From Halichoerus grypus (lineage: Eukaryota; Chordata; Mammalia; Carnivora; Phocidae): 64,000 nucleotides of DNA. A program made the position numbers and the translations under genes. Of this stretch, positions 1 through 9,720 are shown one piece after another. The stretch lies in NCBI RefSeq assembly GCF_964656455.1, contig NC_135718.1, positions 131,609,966-131,673,965 of the forward strand. Direction: 5' to 3'. Numbering within the stretch: the stretch's first letter is position 1; each line of letters opens with the position of its first letter. The notes beneath the pieces were generated by a model. The model was given only the letters and a program-made list of their open reading frames with translations, had not been told where the DNA came from and made no database searches.

Positions 1-1210
1 CCCTTCTGCTCTCCTGGTTAGTGAGATTATTGAGGCAAAGTCTTACGTGAGTTATAGGTGACTCCGAGGGGGCGGACAGCCCCATTACCCACCCACATCC
101 TCTTGCAAATCTGGGACTGACTGGAGAGCCTTTTTGCCCTAAGATGCCCTGATTCTTCCTTAATGGGCAAGTTGTAAGTAATATCACTGAATGCGCTCTC
201 CACCCACAGTCCGCCCACCCAGTGGCTACTACTGCCGACTTCTACTTCTATCTACCAATAGGTGGAAGGGGGATAGATGCCTCTAGGAATAGTCTTGACA
301 AGGGCTGTTGCCTTTAAGAGGCCCAGAAATCTCTGGCAAGAGCTAGATGCCTGACATTGCCCTCAGCACATCTTCCCCCAACACCCTTGTAATCAGACTC
401 CCAAAAAACACAGAACAAGGGAGCTTTGATGAGTGATGAGGTAGGCGGCTTTTCTGCTCAGCCTTCTGTCTGCTTGAAACAATCCTCCGGGGCTCAGTTT
501 CAGTTCAGGTGAGGTTACTGTAGGCCTGATTGGCATTGATGGTTGGCAAGGGGGAGGCATGGGGACGAAGAGGGTGAGAACTGTACTTACAGATCCCTCG
601 AGATCACCCATAAAGGACCAGATACTTGTGCTACATTCTGATATGGGTGAAAACAGAGGCAAAAATGAAGATAAGGGTAGATTATGGACGCCTAGCTACT
701 TCAAGGCAAAGCTAAATGCACCATTTGCCCATCGTCATTGCTTCATAAGAGTGGTCGGCAAAACTTTCAACATCATAGCTCTGATCCTGGATTTGCCCCT
801 GACTTATCCACAGCTCAGATGAAACGTCTAGATCTCCCTACCACCCCCAACCCCCATGCATTACATAGCATAGACAGAGAGCATCGTTATGACTCTGTGA
901 TTTGGGAATGAATTTGGAGCACACATAAGGAAAGGCATAATAACATAGGTGCTCTTTCCCCCGGGTTTGGAAATGATCCAGCAGATTCTTGGTTCCAGTT
1001 TCTTAGTAGGCCCAAAAGAGTTGGTGGAATTTTTGGAGATGCCTCATATCATATGGCCATTTTAAGCTTGAGCCTTTTTTTTTTTTTAAATTAAAGGCTT
1101 TAAGTTCCTGACTAAGTGGAAGGGGTAAATGTGGGTACGTATGTTTTTGTTTTGTTCCGTTTTGTTTTTAGGGACCTCCATCTGACGGTCTGACTTTGTT
1201 TCTTTTGCAG
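1..1210 (+). other. SRGAP2: SRGAP2 intron 1, 3' end
   Basis: This is the last 1.2 kb of the intron before the first exon in the window. It ends in a pyrimidine-rich tract and TTTCTTTTGCAG. Apart from a short T-run near 1075-1087 I recognise no repeat or gene. Short open frames here have no recognisable product and are treated as chance. Confidence 0.85.
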
Positions 1211-1403
1211 AAATCCGTGCCCAGCTCACAGAGCAGATGAAATGCCTGGACCAGCAGTGTGAGCTCCGGGTGCAGCTGCTGCAGGACCTGCAGGACTTCT
1301 TCCGGAAGAAGGCGGAGATCGAGATGGACTACTCCCGCAACCTGGAGAAGCTGGCCGAGCGCTTCCTGGCCAAGACGCGCAGCACCAAGGACCAGCAGTT
1401 CAA
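1211..1403 (+). CDS. SRGAP2: SRGAP2 coding exon 2 (start of the F-BAR/FCH domain)
   Basis: The exon is 193 bp: two bases completing a Glu codon, 63 codons and two bases (AA) of a Lys codon completed by the next exon. The acceptor is TTTCTTTTGCAG and the donor is CAA|gtaggg. The translation starts IRAQLTEQMKCLDQQCEL and continues with LLQDLQDFFRKKAEIEMDYS and NLEKLAERFLAKTRSTKD. This is the FCH part of the F-BAR domain, whose helices form the dimeric, inverse-curvature membrane-binding module that drives filopodia-like protrusions (family knowledge). Residues MDYSRNLEKLAERFLAKTRS fit SRGAP2; from memory SRGAP1 has TEYSRN and FMAKT here, and SRGAP3 has LEYSRS and FSSKI. The exon is GC- and CpG-richer than its introns, as expected for conserved coding sequence. 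I see no frameshift or stop. Retention of the following intron would give an immediate TAG at 1405-1407. Confidence 0.96.
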
Positions 1404-1790
1404 GTAGGGACTCTGGCTGTTTCTTGCAGGGACCTTGGGAATGGGGCTGGGGAGGGGGGTGAGGCGGGGTGTGCTACCTAGATCTGTGCGCATTCATGAA
1501 AAGTGCCCCGGGGACTTCAAATTGGCTGAGGGTTGAGAGCCCTCAAGGACTTCTCCTTTTCCAGATGGGTCCTATATGCAGGTCAGGATCCTGGAGGGGT
1601 CCCAAGAGATGGTGGACCGTGCTAATAATAACAGCAAACACTTTCAGAGCACTTCCTGTGTGCTAAACATGGTTCTAAGGGTTTTACATATATGAGAACT
1701 CATTTAATCTCCACAAGTTTGTATGTTGGTCATTGTTGTATCCTCAATTTACAGATGAGGAAACTGCATCCTAAAGAAGTTAAGGAAATT

Positions 1791-1993
1791 GGGGGCGCCT
1801 GGGTGGCTCAGTCGTTAAGCGTCTGCCTTCAGCTCAGGTCATGATCACAGGGTCCTGGGATCGAGCCCCACATCAGGCTCCCTGCTCAGCCAGGAGCCTG
1901 CTTCTCCCTCTCCCATTCCCCTTGCTTGTGTTCCCTCTCTCACTGTGTGTCTCTCTGTCAAATAAATAAATAAAATCTTAAAAAAAAAAAAAA
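1791..1993 (+). mobile_element. CAN-SINE (young, arctoid type)
   Basis: tRNA-Lys-like head GGCGCCTGGGTGGCTCAG with TCGTTAAGCGTCTGCC, a CT-rich middle containing CTTGTGTTCCCTCTCTC, and an AATAAATAAATAAAATC tail with poly(A). It is flanked by a perfect 14-bp duplication, aagttaaggaaatt, at 1777-1790 and 1994-2007. Confidence 0.95.
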
Positions 1994-2015
1994 AAGTTAA
2001 GGAAATTACCTAAGA

Positions 2016-2059
<44 letters not shown>
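2016..2059. repeat. Compound (TC)n(CA)n microsatellite
   Basis: A run of TC units passes directly into CA units, about 44 bp in all. It lies within the interrupted MIR, just after the first SINE. Confidence 0.95.
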
Positions 2060-2061
<2 letters not shown>

Positions 2062-2126
2062 CTAGTAAATCAATAGCAGAGCTGGGAATCAAACCCAGGC
2101 AGTGTGGCTCCAGAGTCTGTGTTCTT

Positions 2127-2320
2127 TTTTTTTTTTTTTAAAGATTTTATTTACTTGACAGAGACATAGCGAGAGAGGGAACACAAGCAGGGGGAATGGG
2201 AGAGGGAGAAGCAGGCTTCCCATGGAGCAGGGAGCCCGATGCGGGGCTTGATCCCAGGACCCTGGGACCATAACCTGAGCCGAAGGCAGACGCTTAACGA
2301 CTGAGCCACCCAGGCGCCCT
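2127..2320 (-). mobile_element. CAN-SINE, opposite orientation to its neighbour
   Basis: Poly(T), then AAAGATTTTATTTACTTGAC, a purine-rich middle, and the reversed head GAGCCACCCAGGCGCCCT. It is flanked by a perfect 17-bp duplication, ccagagtctgtgttctt, at 2110-2126 and 2321-2337. With the + SINE at 1791-1993 it forms an inverted pair about 130 bp apart. Confidence 0.95.
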
Positions 2321-2535
2321 CCAGAGTCTGTGTTCTTAACCAATTGACCAAACTGTCTTTAACTGGAAGAAATGAATGATGCTGTCACCATACATCTGAC
2401 TCACTGCTCACACGGTCTGTTCCTTGTGTAGCATTTTATGCAAGTGGCCCTTTCAGTCTGTCCTCACTGCCATTGCCCTAGTTTAGATCATCATCCTTGT
2501 GTGAATGGTCACATTACTCACTGTATCATCCACAG

Positions 2536-2705
2536 CAGAGGTTCTCAACTCTGGCTTCACATTAGAATTCTCTGGAGAACTTTTTTAAAATGCTGAAATC
2601 TGGGCCCCATTCCAGAGCAATTAAGTCAGAATCTCTGGGAGTGGGGCCTGGGTAACAGTATGGTGTAAAAGCTTTCCAGATGATTCTAACTAACAACCAG
2701 TGTTG
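2536..2705. repeat. MER5A-like DNA transposon relic
   Basis: Contains 'gcagaggttctcaactctgg', 'ctgggccccattccaga' and 'agtcagaatctctggga', the typical order of a MER5A (hAT-Charlie) element. It is old and diverged. No transposase is encoded. Confidence 0.7.
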
Positions 2706-2834
2706 GGGTCCAGAAATGGCTTCTCCCCATTCCAGTCTGCCCGATCCACTCTTACCAGATATAGCCTTCCTGGAACACATTGGAGATCAGGTGGGTTCTC
2801 TGTGCAATGGCTTCCCACTGTCTGTGTTCTTGAT

Positions 2835-2972
2835 GCTCAAGGTGTGGTCTCCCAATATTGGCACCACTTAGGATGTTGGAAATGCAGAATCTCCGGTCTC
2901 ATCCCCAGATCCACCCTGACAAGAGACTCAGGTGATTGGTATGCACTTTAAAGTTTGAGAAGTTCTGCTCTA
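2835..2972. repeat. MER5A-like relic, second copy
   Basis: Begins 'gctcaaggtgtggtctccc' and ends 'aaagtttgagaagttctgc', with 'gactcaggtgattggtatgc' between. This is the standard MER5A order in a shorter copy. Confidence 0.65.
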
Positions 2973-2974
2973 TT

Positions 2975-3465
2975 CACAAAGGTATACATGCCTTGGCTTG
3001 TTCTTCAAGCCCCTCTACATTTGGCCGTGACTAATTTTCTAACCTTATTTCCTGTTTTGTTGTTTTTTACTTCGCTCTACTGTACCTTAGCCAAATAGAA
3101 GATTAACTCCAATGGGCCTTTGCCCATCCTGTTATTTGAACTTAGGTTCCCATTCTTCATATCTCTGCATGTCAAAGACATACCTATGTTTTGAGGCCCA
3201 TCTCAGATGCATCATGTTCCAAGAAAATTTCTTGATTCTCCCAGAGGAAAGAATGTTCTCTCTTTTCTGAATTCTTACAGTATTTTATTTGTTCTTTTAT
3301 TAGGGCATTCAGTACTGTCTGCCTTTCATTTTCTTCCCTTAGTGGACAGTGTAAACTTTTCTGATTCATTTTACAGCCTCCCACAGTGCCTAGTCTAATA
3401 TGTGGCATATAATAGATGCTCACTAAACATTATTGGATGAGTAAATGAATGAATGAATGTAGGAA
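2975..3465 (+). repeat. LINE L2 3' end relic
   Basis: Ends with the diagnostic L2 3' terminus: 'cacagtgcctagtc', 'gatgctcactaaacatt' and 'tgaatgaatgaatg'. The upstream part resembles diverged L2 reverse transcriptase sequence. It carries many stops and is not functional. Confidence 0.65.
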
Positions 3466-4007
3466 CTGATGCCAAGTATATCTTGTTTTCCCCCATTTTC
3501 TATTTTTGTTTATCACTCTAATAATTTGGGACACAAATTATCCTTTACAAACAGCTTTGAGCAGTGAATATGGAGGCTAAGTTTGAGGAGAATAGATGAC
3601 ACTCTCAGTATGAGCCAGAATGAGAATTTCCTCCAGATGTTTTGTCCTCAGAGCTCCTTATCTTTCCCAAATCCTATTCTCTTTATAATAAGCAATCCTG
3701 AGAGAATAAAATGTTATTTTAGTATATGATAAATGAAGATTTGGGAGAGAAATCATTTGCCTTAGAAAAATGACTCAAAGTTGGATTTATTCTGTTGGTA
3801 AGCTGCTCCTAAGTTTAAAATAGCATTTGATTTTTAGTACTATCATATTTTCAGCTTAAAGACATACTTACTATAAATTAAAGTACAGATGTGCTCATCT
3901 CTAAGTCAGCTGAATTGCTCTGATGAAGATCACATACAAGGAATAGGGTGTTTTGGAAGAATTGATTTCCCTTCTCATAAAGCTGGTACCTGGCTTCATC
4001 TTCCCCC
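3466..4007. other. Unique intron sequence
   Basis: AT-rich, with no repeat, exon or RNA gene that I recognise. Confidence 0.6.
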
Positions 4008-4390
4008 AAACAACCAGTGAGTATTTATTAAGAGCCATCTGTGTACTCTGTATTGTACAGGCATTGGATGATACAAGGGAAGTTAATCGTGTGTCTCTAC
4101 AGGGGGCCATATCTGGCTGGGGAGAAGAGATTTTTAATACCAGAAGCAACTAGAGAGCAAAGCAATAATGATCTCATTAAGAAATCATTGGTTTTGTGTA
4201 GAATATAGATGTGATGGGAGGTCAGAGATAAATCATCAGAGATAGATAAAGGATCTGGAACAGTCAGGAGAGTTTTCATGAAGCAAGTGGGACTTTAAAG
4301 GTAGGCGAGGCTTTGAAGGTAGGTTTGTGTAGCAGAGGACAGTGCGTGCCGGCAAGAGGGAAGCAGGAGTGTTGGCTGCTGAGGGGGTAC
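4008..4390 (-). repeat. LINE L2 relic
   Basis: Starts with a reversed L2 3' end ('gtgagtatttattaagagc', 'ctgtgtactctgtattg') and continues into diverged, purine-biased sequence ('gggaagcaggagtgttgg') like reversed L2. The outer limit is uncertain. Confidence 0.55.
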
Positions 4391-4434
4391 AGGGACGAGG
4401 GAGGGGCCCAGCTTCGTTAAAAGGACGTTTCTTT

Positions 4435-4650
4435 TCCATTCCTTCAACAAATGTCCAGGGCACATTCCTTGAACTCCTTCAGGCCAGACATGGTGCCTTG
4501 GGCTATAGCCAGGATCAAGCGCTGCCTCTGGCGCAGGGTACTTACACAGGATGAGGACACGGACGTTAAACAGATCACACAATTAGATGAGTTGAGCTAA
4601 GTGTTGTGGAACAGAAGTACAAGGAGCTCTAAGAGCGTGTAAGAGGGGGA
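4435..4650 (-). repeat. LINE L2 3' end relic
   Basis: Begins 'attccttcaacaaatgtcc', followed by 'ggccagacatggtgccttgg', a reversed L2 terminus. It fades into non-recognisable sequence. Confidence 0.55.
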
Positions 4651-4749
4651 CTTCACTCCTTTTGCTGTCACTTGATGGCTAGTTTGCTTTAATAGCTTCC
4701 TGTCTGATCTTATCCTCAGTGACAGTCTGCTTACCCACCAAACCCGTTT

Positions 4750-5600
4750 TAAGTACCTACTGGGTGCTGTGCTCTGTGCTGATTCCTCTGGGGGCTAAGG
4801 TACACTCTGGAATCCTGGCTAACAGGGAAGAGAGACGTGGGAACAATGTAACGTGAAACCTTCAGTGGAGGTCTGAGCAAAATATCATGAGAATACAGAT
4901 CGTTTCAAAAGCAGTGGAAAATAAGGTTAGATAAGGGGGGTAGACCCCAAATAATGGCTCTTGGGCAGGCAGGCCGAGGAGTTCAGGTTTGATGTGATAG
5001 CATGGTAGTGAGTCCTCTGGGTTCTTGTGTGGGGAGACCAGAAGGTACAGTTTCTGTTCATATAGGAGAAGAGGAAACATAGTGGGGGGACTATTTGCAG
5101 CCTTGCCATATCGTCTATGAAAGACCATGTCCACCCATCCATACAAAGTGCTACAGTGCATAGAGAATAGACATCTCTTCAGGTTGCAGACTGGGCGGGG
5201 CTTCACAAAGGTGAAGTTCAGTGGTTGGGAAATGGGAAAATACAAGTGCAAGTGCTAGGTGCTGGTCCTATGAGCTGAATTCAATTGAGACAACGCAGAA
5301 GTTATAGAAGGAAGATAGAAAGATGGAGGAAGGAAGCATATTAGGTAGAAGGAACAGTTGAAAAAACAAGGCTGGTGGGTAACTCATCTGTTTTGCTGAA
5401 GAACAGGAATAATAAATGCAATCGTGAAATAAGCCTGGAAAAGTTGGTAGGGGCCTGATCATAGTGGTCCGGGAGTGCCAGGCGACAGGGTTTATTCTGT
5501 AAGCGTGGGGAGCCATTGATAGTTTTTGAGCAAGGAACCTAATTATGGCCCTGCTTTGGGAAGGTAACTATGGCAACACCACAGATCAATCGGAGGAGAG
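4750..5600 (-). repeat. Probable further L2-derived sequence
   Basis: Patches such as 'aagtacctactgggtgctg', 'tttattctgtaagcgtgggg' and 'agccattgatagtttttgag' resemble reversed L2. The similarity is patchy and a homology search would be needed to set the limits. Confidence 0.4.
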
Positions 5601-5639
5601 AGACGGGGAAGCCGGAGGCCTGTTAAGAAGGTATGGCAG

Positions 5640-6970
5640 TGAGCCTAAGGTTAACATGGGCTTGACCCGAAGTCATGCCCTCGGAAATAGAAACGTGAGG
5701 GCAAGAAGCACTCCGAGTGAGAGAAGCTGGGACCGAAGAAGGGCTGTGGGTTTCCTGGGTCTCTGGAGTGGCAGTTGTACTGTATTTTCATTCCGCCGGT
5801 GGAGTGTAGCCTCGATTTTGCTGACTCTCGGACTGATCCCTAGAATAGTTCATTCTCTGCCCAGAGCGTCTCAGCGGGCACTCGTCACCTCCCCCGGAGC
5901 TGTAGCAGCTGTTGGCCCAGCCATGCCATGGATTTGTCTCCCTGTGCTGCCAGGAGAGCAGCTGCCGAGGCAGCCCTGGACAGACGCGCCCAGGGCCGTG
6001 GAAACTCTTCAAGTCGGCCTGGGGTAGGGTGGCCAGGGCCGAAGTCCGTCTACATGGACCCACCCCGCCCTTTTCCAGGCCAGTTTCTCAGCCTGGCTCG
6101 ATTTCAGCCTCTCACACTCGGGTCGGTTGGGTATTCGGTTACAGTTTTAAGTGACTGCATTTAGGGACAAACATTGCTGAGCTGCTTTTTTCTTCTTCCT
6201 TTGGACAACTTCTTACCCTGGAAGCCATTAGCCTGTCACTCTTGGGCTTTGCTTCCTCTTCTGCTTTGCTCCTGCTCACCTTTTGTCCTCTCCCGCACTG
6301 TGCTCTGTGCAAACACCCTCATTAAAGCCCTCACAGCTCTCACTCCTTTGCAAAGTCTGACCCTGCGGTCCCATCACACTCCTTCTCTTCCCCTTCCCCC
6401 ACAGAAAGAGCGAGACATGCTGCAGATACAGCTACCTAGCGTTGATTTGATTCTACCATATTCTGCTTTGTTTAAGATAGGGAACATGGCTTCCGCCATC
6501 CCTTTGAATTGTGGGTGAACCCTGCTCATGTCTGAAATTCTATCCGCCTGGTTTGATTAAGAGCAGAGATAAAATACTATGTGAGGGTAGGAAGTCTTCC
6601 TAGGGAAGATGTTCTTGCATTTTCTTTGGCTCCTTGAAGAGTATAAATGTATTCCTGTTTGTTGCTGAGCCTTTGATTGTCTCTTTTAAGTGGAATCTGT
6701 GTTAATATTGCCCAGCAGGACTCTAATTGATAATGCGTTGGCTGTGGTTTTTTTTTCTTCTTATATAGACTTGCTGTAAATTACCTTTCAGTCATAGCTC
6801 ACTTGGTTTTGATCTCCTACTTTTAATAGCTCAGTTCTTTCTTTTATTTTTTTTTTCCTGTCGGATCTTTAGAGGAATACTCCTACATTGCTGCTATCCT
6901 GCTGTGTTCTTTCCAGAGACCTTATGCTACTTTAAAACCCACAGCCAACATCTTTTCTTTCTTCCAGCTT
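5640..6970. other. Unique intron sequence
   Basis: No repeat or gene recognised. The open frames here (up to 160 codons, 5545-6027) have no domain-like features and I take them as chance. Confidence 0.55.
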
Positions 6971-6974
6971 TTCC

Positions 6975-7640
6975 TTTTCCTCAACAACAAATATTTGTTG
7001 AATATTTTTAAGGTATTGTTCTAGACTCTTAGAGGGGGGAGATCCAAAGAAGTAGAAGTAGTGGTTCATTTCCCAGATGAGTTTATAGTCCGGTCAGGGA
7101 TAACTTGTCCCCGAATACAGTAACACATCTTCAGTATAAGGCAACATGTGGTAAGGACCAAGTATGTGCTAACAGAAGGGATGCGGCACAGTTGGTATGG
7201 TCAGGAAACTTCCAGAAAGGAAATGGCATTTGAACCAGACATTGAAGAAAATGGACAGGATTTTGATGGATGGAGAGGGAAAGAGGGAGGGAGAGAATGT
7301 TGTAGGCAGGGAGGGGCACAGCGGGAGGAAAGTACAAAGTGCTTTTCGGGGTGCAGCAAGTGGACTGGTTAACAATTGTGTACAGAGGAATTGGACAACA
7401 GTAGATAGGACCGTATAGTAGAGGGTCTTGACTTTCGATGAAGATTTGGCGCTATGCAATAGACACTGGAAACCACTGAAGGTTTGAACAGCTAGTGTCC
7501 AAGCTGAGATATGAGCTCTTCTTACAGAAGCTTAACCTTAACCTTAATGGTGGTGAATTGCTAAAGGACTGGAAACTTGAGACAGTGAAACCCGTTGCCA
7601 CAGTAGATAATAAGGATCTAAATTAGGGTGGGATGGTAGG
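6975..7640 (-). repeat. LINE L2 relic
   Basis: Starts 'caacaacaaatatttgttga' and 'aggtattgttctagactctt' (reversed L2 terminus), then 'atggcatttgaaccagacat' and 'cactggaaaccactgaagg', in the order expected of a reversed L2 3' half. Strongly diverged. Confidence 0.6.
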
Positions 7641-7664
7641 AATGAAAAGAACAGAAATTGATCC

Positions 7665-8160
7665 TTCGGACCATTTAACAAGTATGTATCCCATGTGACA
7701 GACACATGCCAGGCAAGACGGATACTGCCCCCCTACACTCCTGGAGTATAGTCTAGAGACAGATGGAGAACACCTGGTGCAGGAAGAAGCTACAGGAATT
7801 GCTGACAGATGGGATTCAGGTTTCAAGTGAGCTTGGAGGCACAAAAAAAAGAGGGTTGTGAAGTTTCTTTTGGACTTGGGTGACTGGTAGATTAATGGTG
7901 CCTTTAATAGAAATACCAAAGTTAGGAAGAGTTGTTTTTGAAGGGCTACAACGTGAGAAATTTGGTTTTCGGATGTTAAGTTTAAGATAGTGGAAGGATA
8001 TTGAAGCTGAAACTTGCAGACATTGACAGAAAATGAATGGCTGTGTTCAGGGCTAAAGATCTGGGCTGTGTTCAGGGCTGAAGTCTGGGTTGTGTGGGTA
8101 GATACTTGGGCATGTTCATAGAGAGGTGATGGTCTGATTTCCAACATTAAGGGTTTAGGA
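7665..8160 (-). repeat. LINE L2 relic, second copy or continuation
   Basis: A new reversed L2 start ('tttaacaagtatgtatccc', 'acacatgccaggcaagacgg') is followed by diverged L2-like sequence. A 174-codon frame on the minus strand (7623-8147) lies here and has no recognisable domain. Confidence 0.5.
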
Positions 8161-8234
8161 GGAAAAGGGGGGAAACATCCTTTGTATTGTCGGTGGTACT
8201 CAGATTGCAGAGAATGAAAAGTGATTTAAAAGAT

Positions 8235-8460
8235 ATATTTATTTGTACATTCATTCAGTACACATTTTGAGGACAAGGCATTGAGCTAGGTTGGGGATAG
8301 GAGCAAGACAGTATCCTATTCTCACTAACATGAAATTAGCAGGACATTAAAGAGATACACTTGGAAAGTAAACCCGCTTATTTGGCTGATCATGAGTTGT
8401 GCAACCATGGGAAGGGAGGTGAGGGAGCAGGACCCAGGTATCTCAGGAATCTGGTAGACA
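8235..8460 (-). repeat. LINE L2 3' end relic
   Basis: Contains 'cattcattcagtacacattt' and 'ggcattgagctaggttgggg', a reversed L2 3' terminus, followed by weak similarity. Confidence 0.45.
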
Positions 8461-9215
8461 TTCAACCTGCAATATGCCTTTCAGTGGGAGGTTAGGTACA
8501 CAATTAATTAGAGAGAAATTCTTGTAGAGTCCATGTTCTTGGCCTTGGGCCCAGTATTTGTGCACAGTATTTCTGCAGTTACGTCACCTCCCGTCGATGC
8601 ATTTTTCCTCTGGAGTTAACTTCAGAGTTGTTCATCAGCCTCACAGAATAGCATTGGGTTGAAAAGCAGAGTCAGTTGGCCATGGAGATTGTTATAGCTG
8701 TGATTGCAAATCAGAAAAGGGTGGTGGACCAGAAAGTTCCTCCTCGAGTACTGGCTGACTCTGAGGAGGGAGGGAGGAGGAAGCATGAAGCTGCCAGAAG
8801 GGACAACCCCTCACTTCCTGGGACCAGGACATATTTGGGAGCTGTTTGTTCCCTCGGGGAAGATTTTGCCCAGATGTAGCATCTGGTATTGAGCTTCCCT
8901 TTGCCATGGCTCAGGCCGCCTTTATTTAGAAACCAACACAAGGTCCCCTGGTGAATGTCTTGCTGGCCTAGTCCGTACAGAACTTAGGTGGTGGTTGGAT
9001 CCTTTTCGGAAGACTTGGGAAGTCTCCTCACACATGGACAAAGCAGGATAGAAGAGACACAAGAAGGCAATTTGGGGGGGCAGGGTGGAGGTCAGCAAGA
9101 CAGGGTGCTGGATAGTCTTTGGAACAGAGAAAGAATTCATTTGAAAGCTCTTTGGGAGGCGTTATGACTTAGTAGTAAAAGCTAAGAGCTTTATTATTTT
9201 TTATTTGTTTATTTT
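8461..9215. other. Unique intron sequence
   Basis: No repeat, exon or RNA gene recognised. Confidence 0.55.
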
Positions 9216-9217
9216 TA

Positions 9218-9445
9218 AAGTTGAGAGCTTAATCCAGACACATTTGGGTCTGAATCCTGTCTCTTCCACTTATAGCCCTGTGACCTTGAGCAAGTCACTT
9301 AACCACTTTTAGCTTCAGTTCACTCATCTATGAAATGTAGAGAGTAATATTCACCTTGAAGAGTTGTTTGAGGATTAGATATAATATATGTGAAGCACTA
9401 GCCTAGTGCCTATAACTTACTAGATGCTCAAAAAAATGGTAACTC
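9218..9445 (+). repeat. MIR SINE
   Basis: Well-ordered MIR core: 'ccctgtgaccttgagcaagt', 'cacttaaccacttttagc', 'cagttcactcatctatgaaa' and 'agatgctcaaaaaaatgg' at the end. Confidence 0.8.
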
Positions 9446-9479
9446 ATGTAATTATCATGACCACAGAAGGAGGGTAACA

Positions 9480-9720
9480 TGGAGGTCAAGATCCCTGGTT
9501 CTGGAACCACATTTCCTGGGTTTGCAATCCTGGATTTCCCACTTACCAGCTGGATGATTCTAGATGAAGGTTCTTGGTTGCCTCAGTTTCCTTGTCTGTA
9601 AATTCAGGGTAATAACAGTGCCTGCCTCATGGAGTTGTTCTGCTGAGTAAGGGAATTAAGGTAGAGCCCTTGGGACAGCACTTAGCACATGTAAATAGCA
9701 ATGGCTGCTCTTGTCCTCAG
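9480..9720 (+). repeat. MIR SINE, second copy
   Basis: Same orientation as the MIR just upstream: 'cacttaccagctggatgatt', 'cctcagtttccttgtctgta' and 'gacagcacttagcacatgta'. Two independent MIR insertions lie in tandem. Confidence 0.7.

Larger units (their letters stand above)
1625..2362 (-). repeat. MIR SINE, split by two CAN-SINEs
   Basis: Fragments read as the reverse complement of a MIR: a 'gcacttcctgtgtgctaaa' stretch, then 'acagatgaggaaactgca', then 'gggaatcaaacccaggcag' and 'tggctccagagtctgtg'. The element is cut by SINEs at 1791-1993 and 2127-2320, each with its own target-site duplication, so the MIR is the older host. Confidence 0.8.

Noticed and set aside
1791..1860. tRNA-like promoter boxes
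   Set aside because: They are the tRNA-Lys-derived heads of CAN-SINEs, not a functional tRNA gene. The same holds for the other SINE heads.
7623..8147. 174-codon open frame on the - strand
   Set aside because: It overlaps L2-like relic sequence and has no domain.
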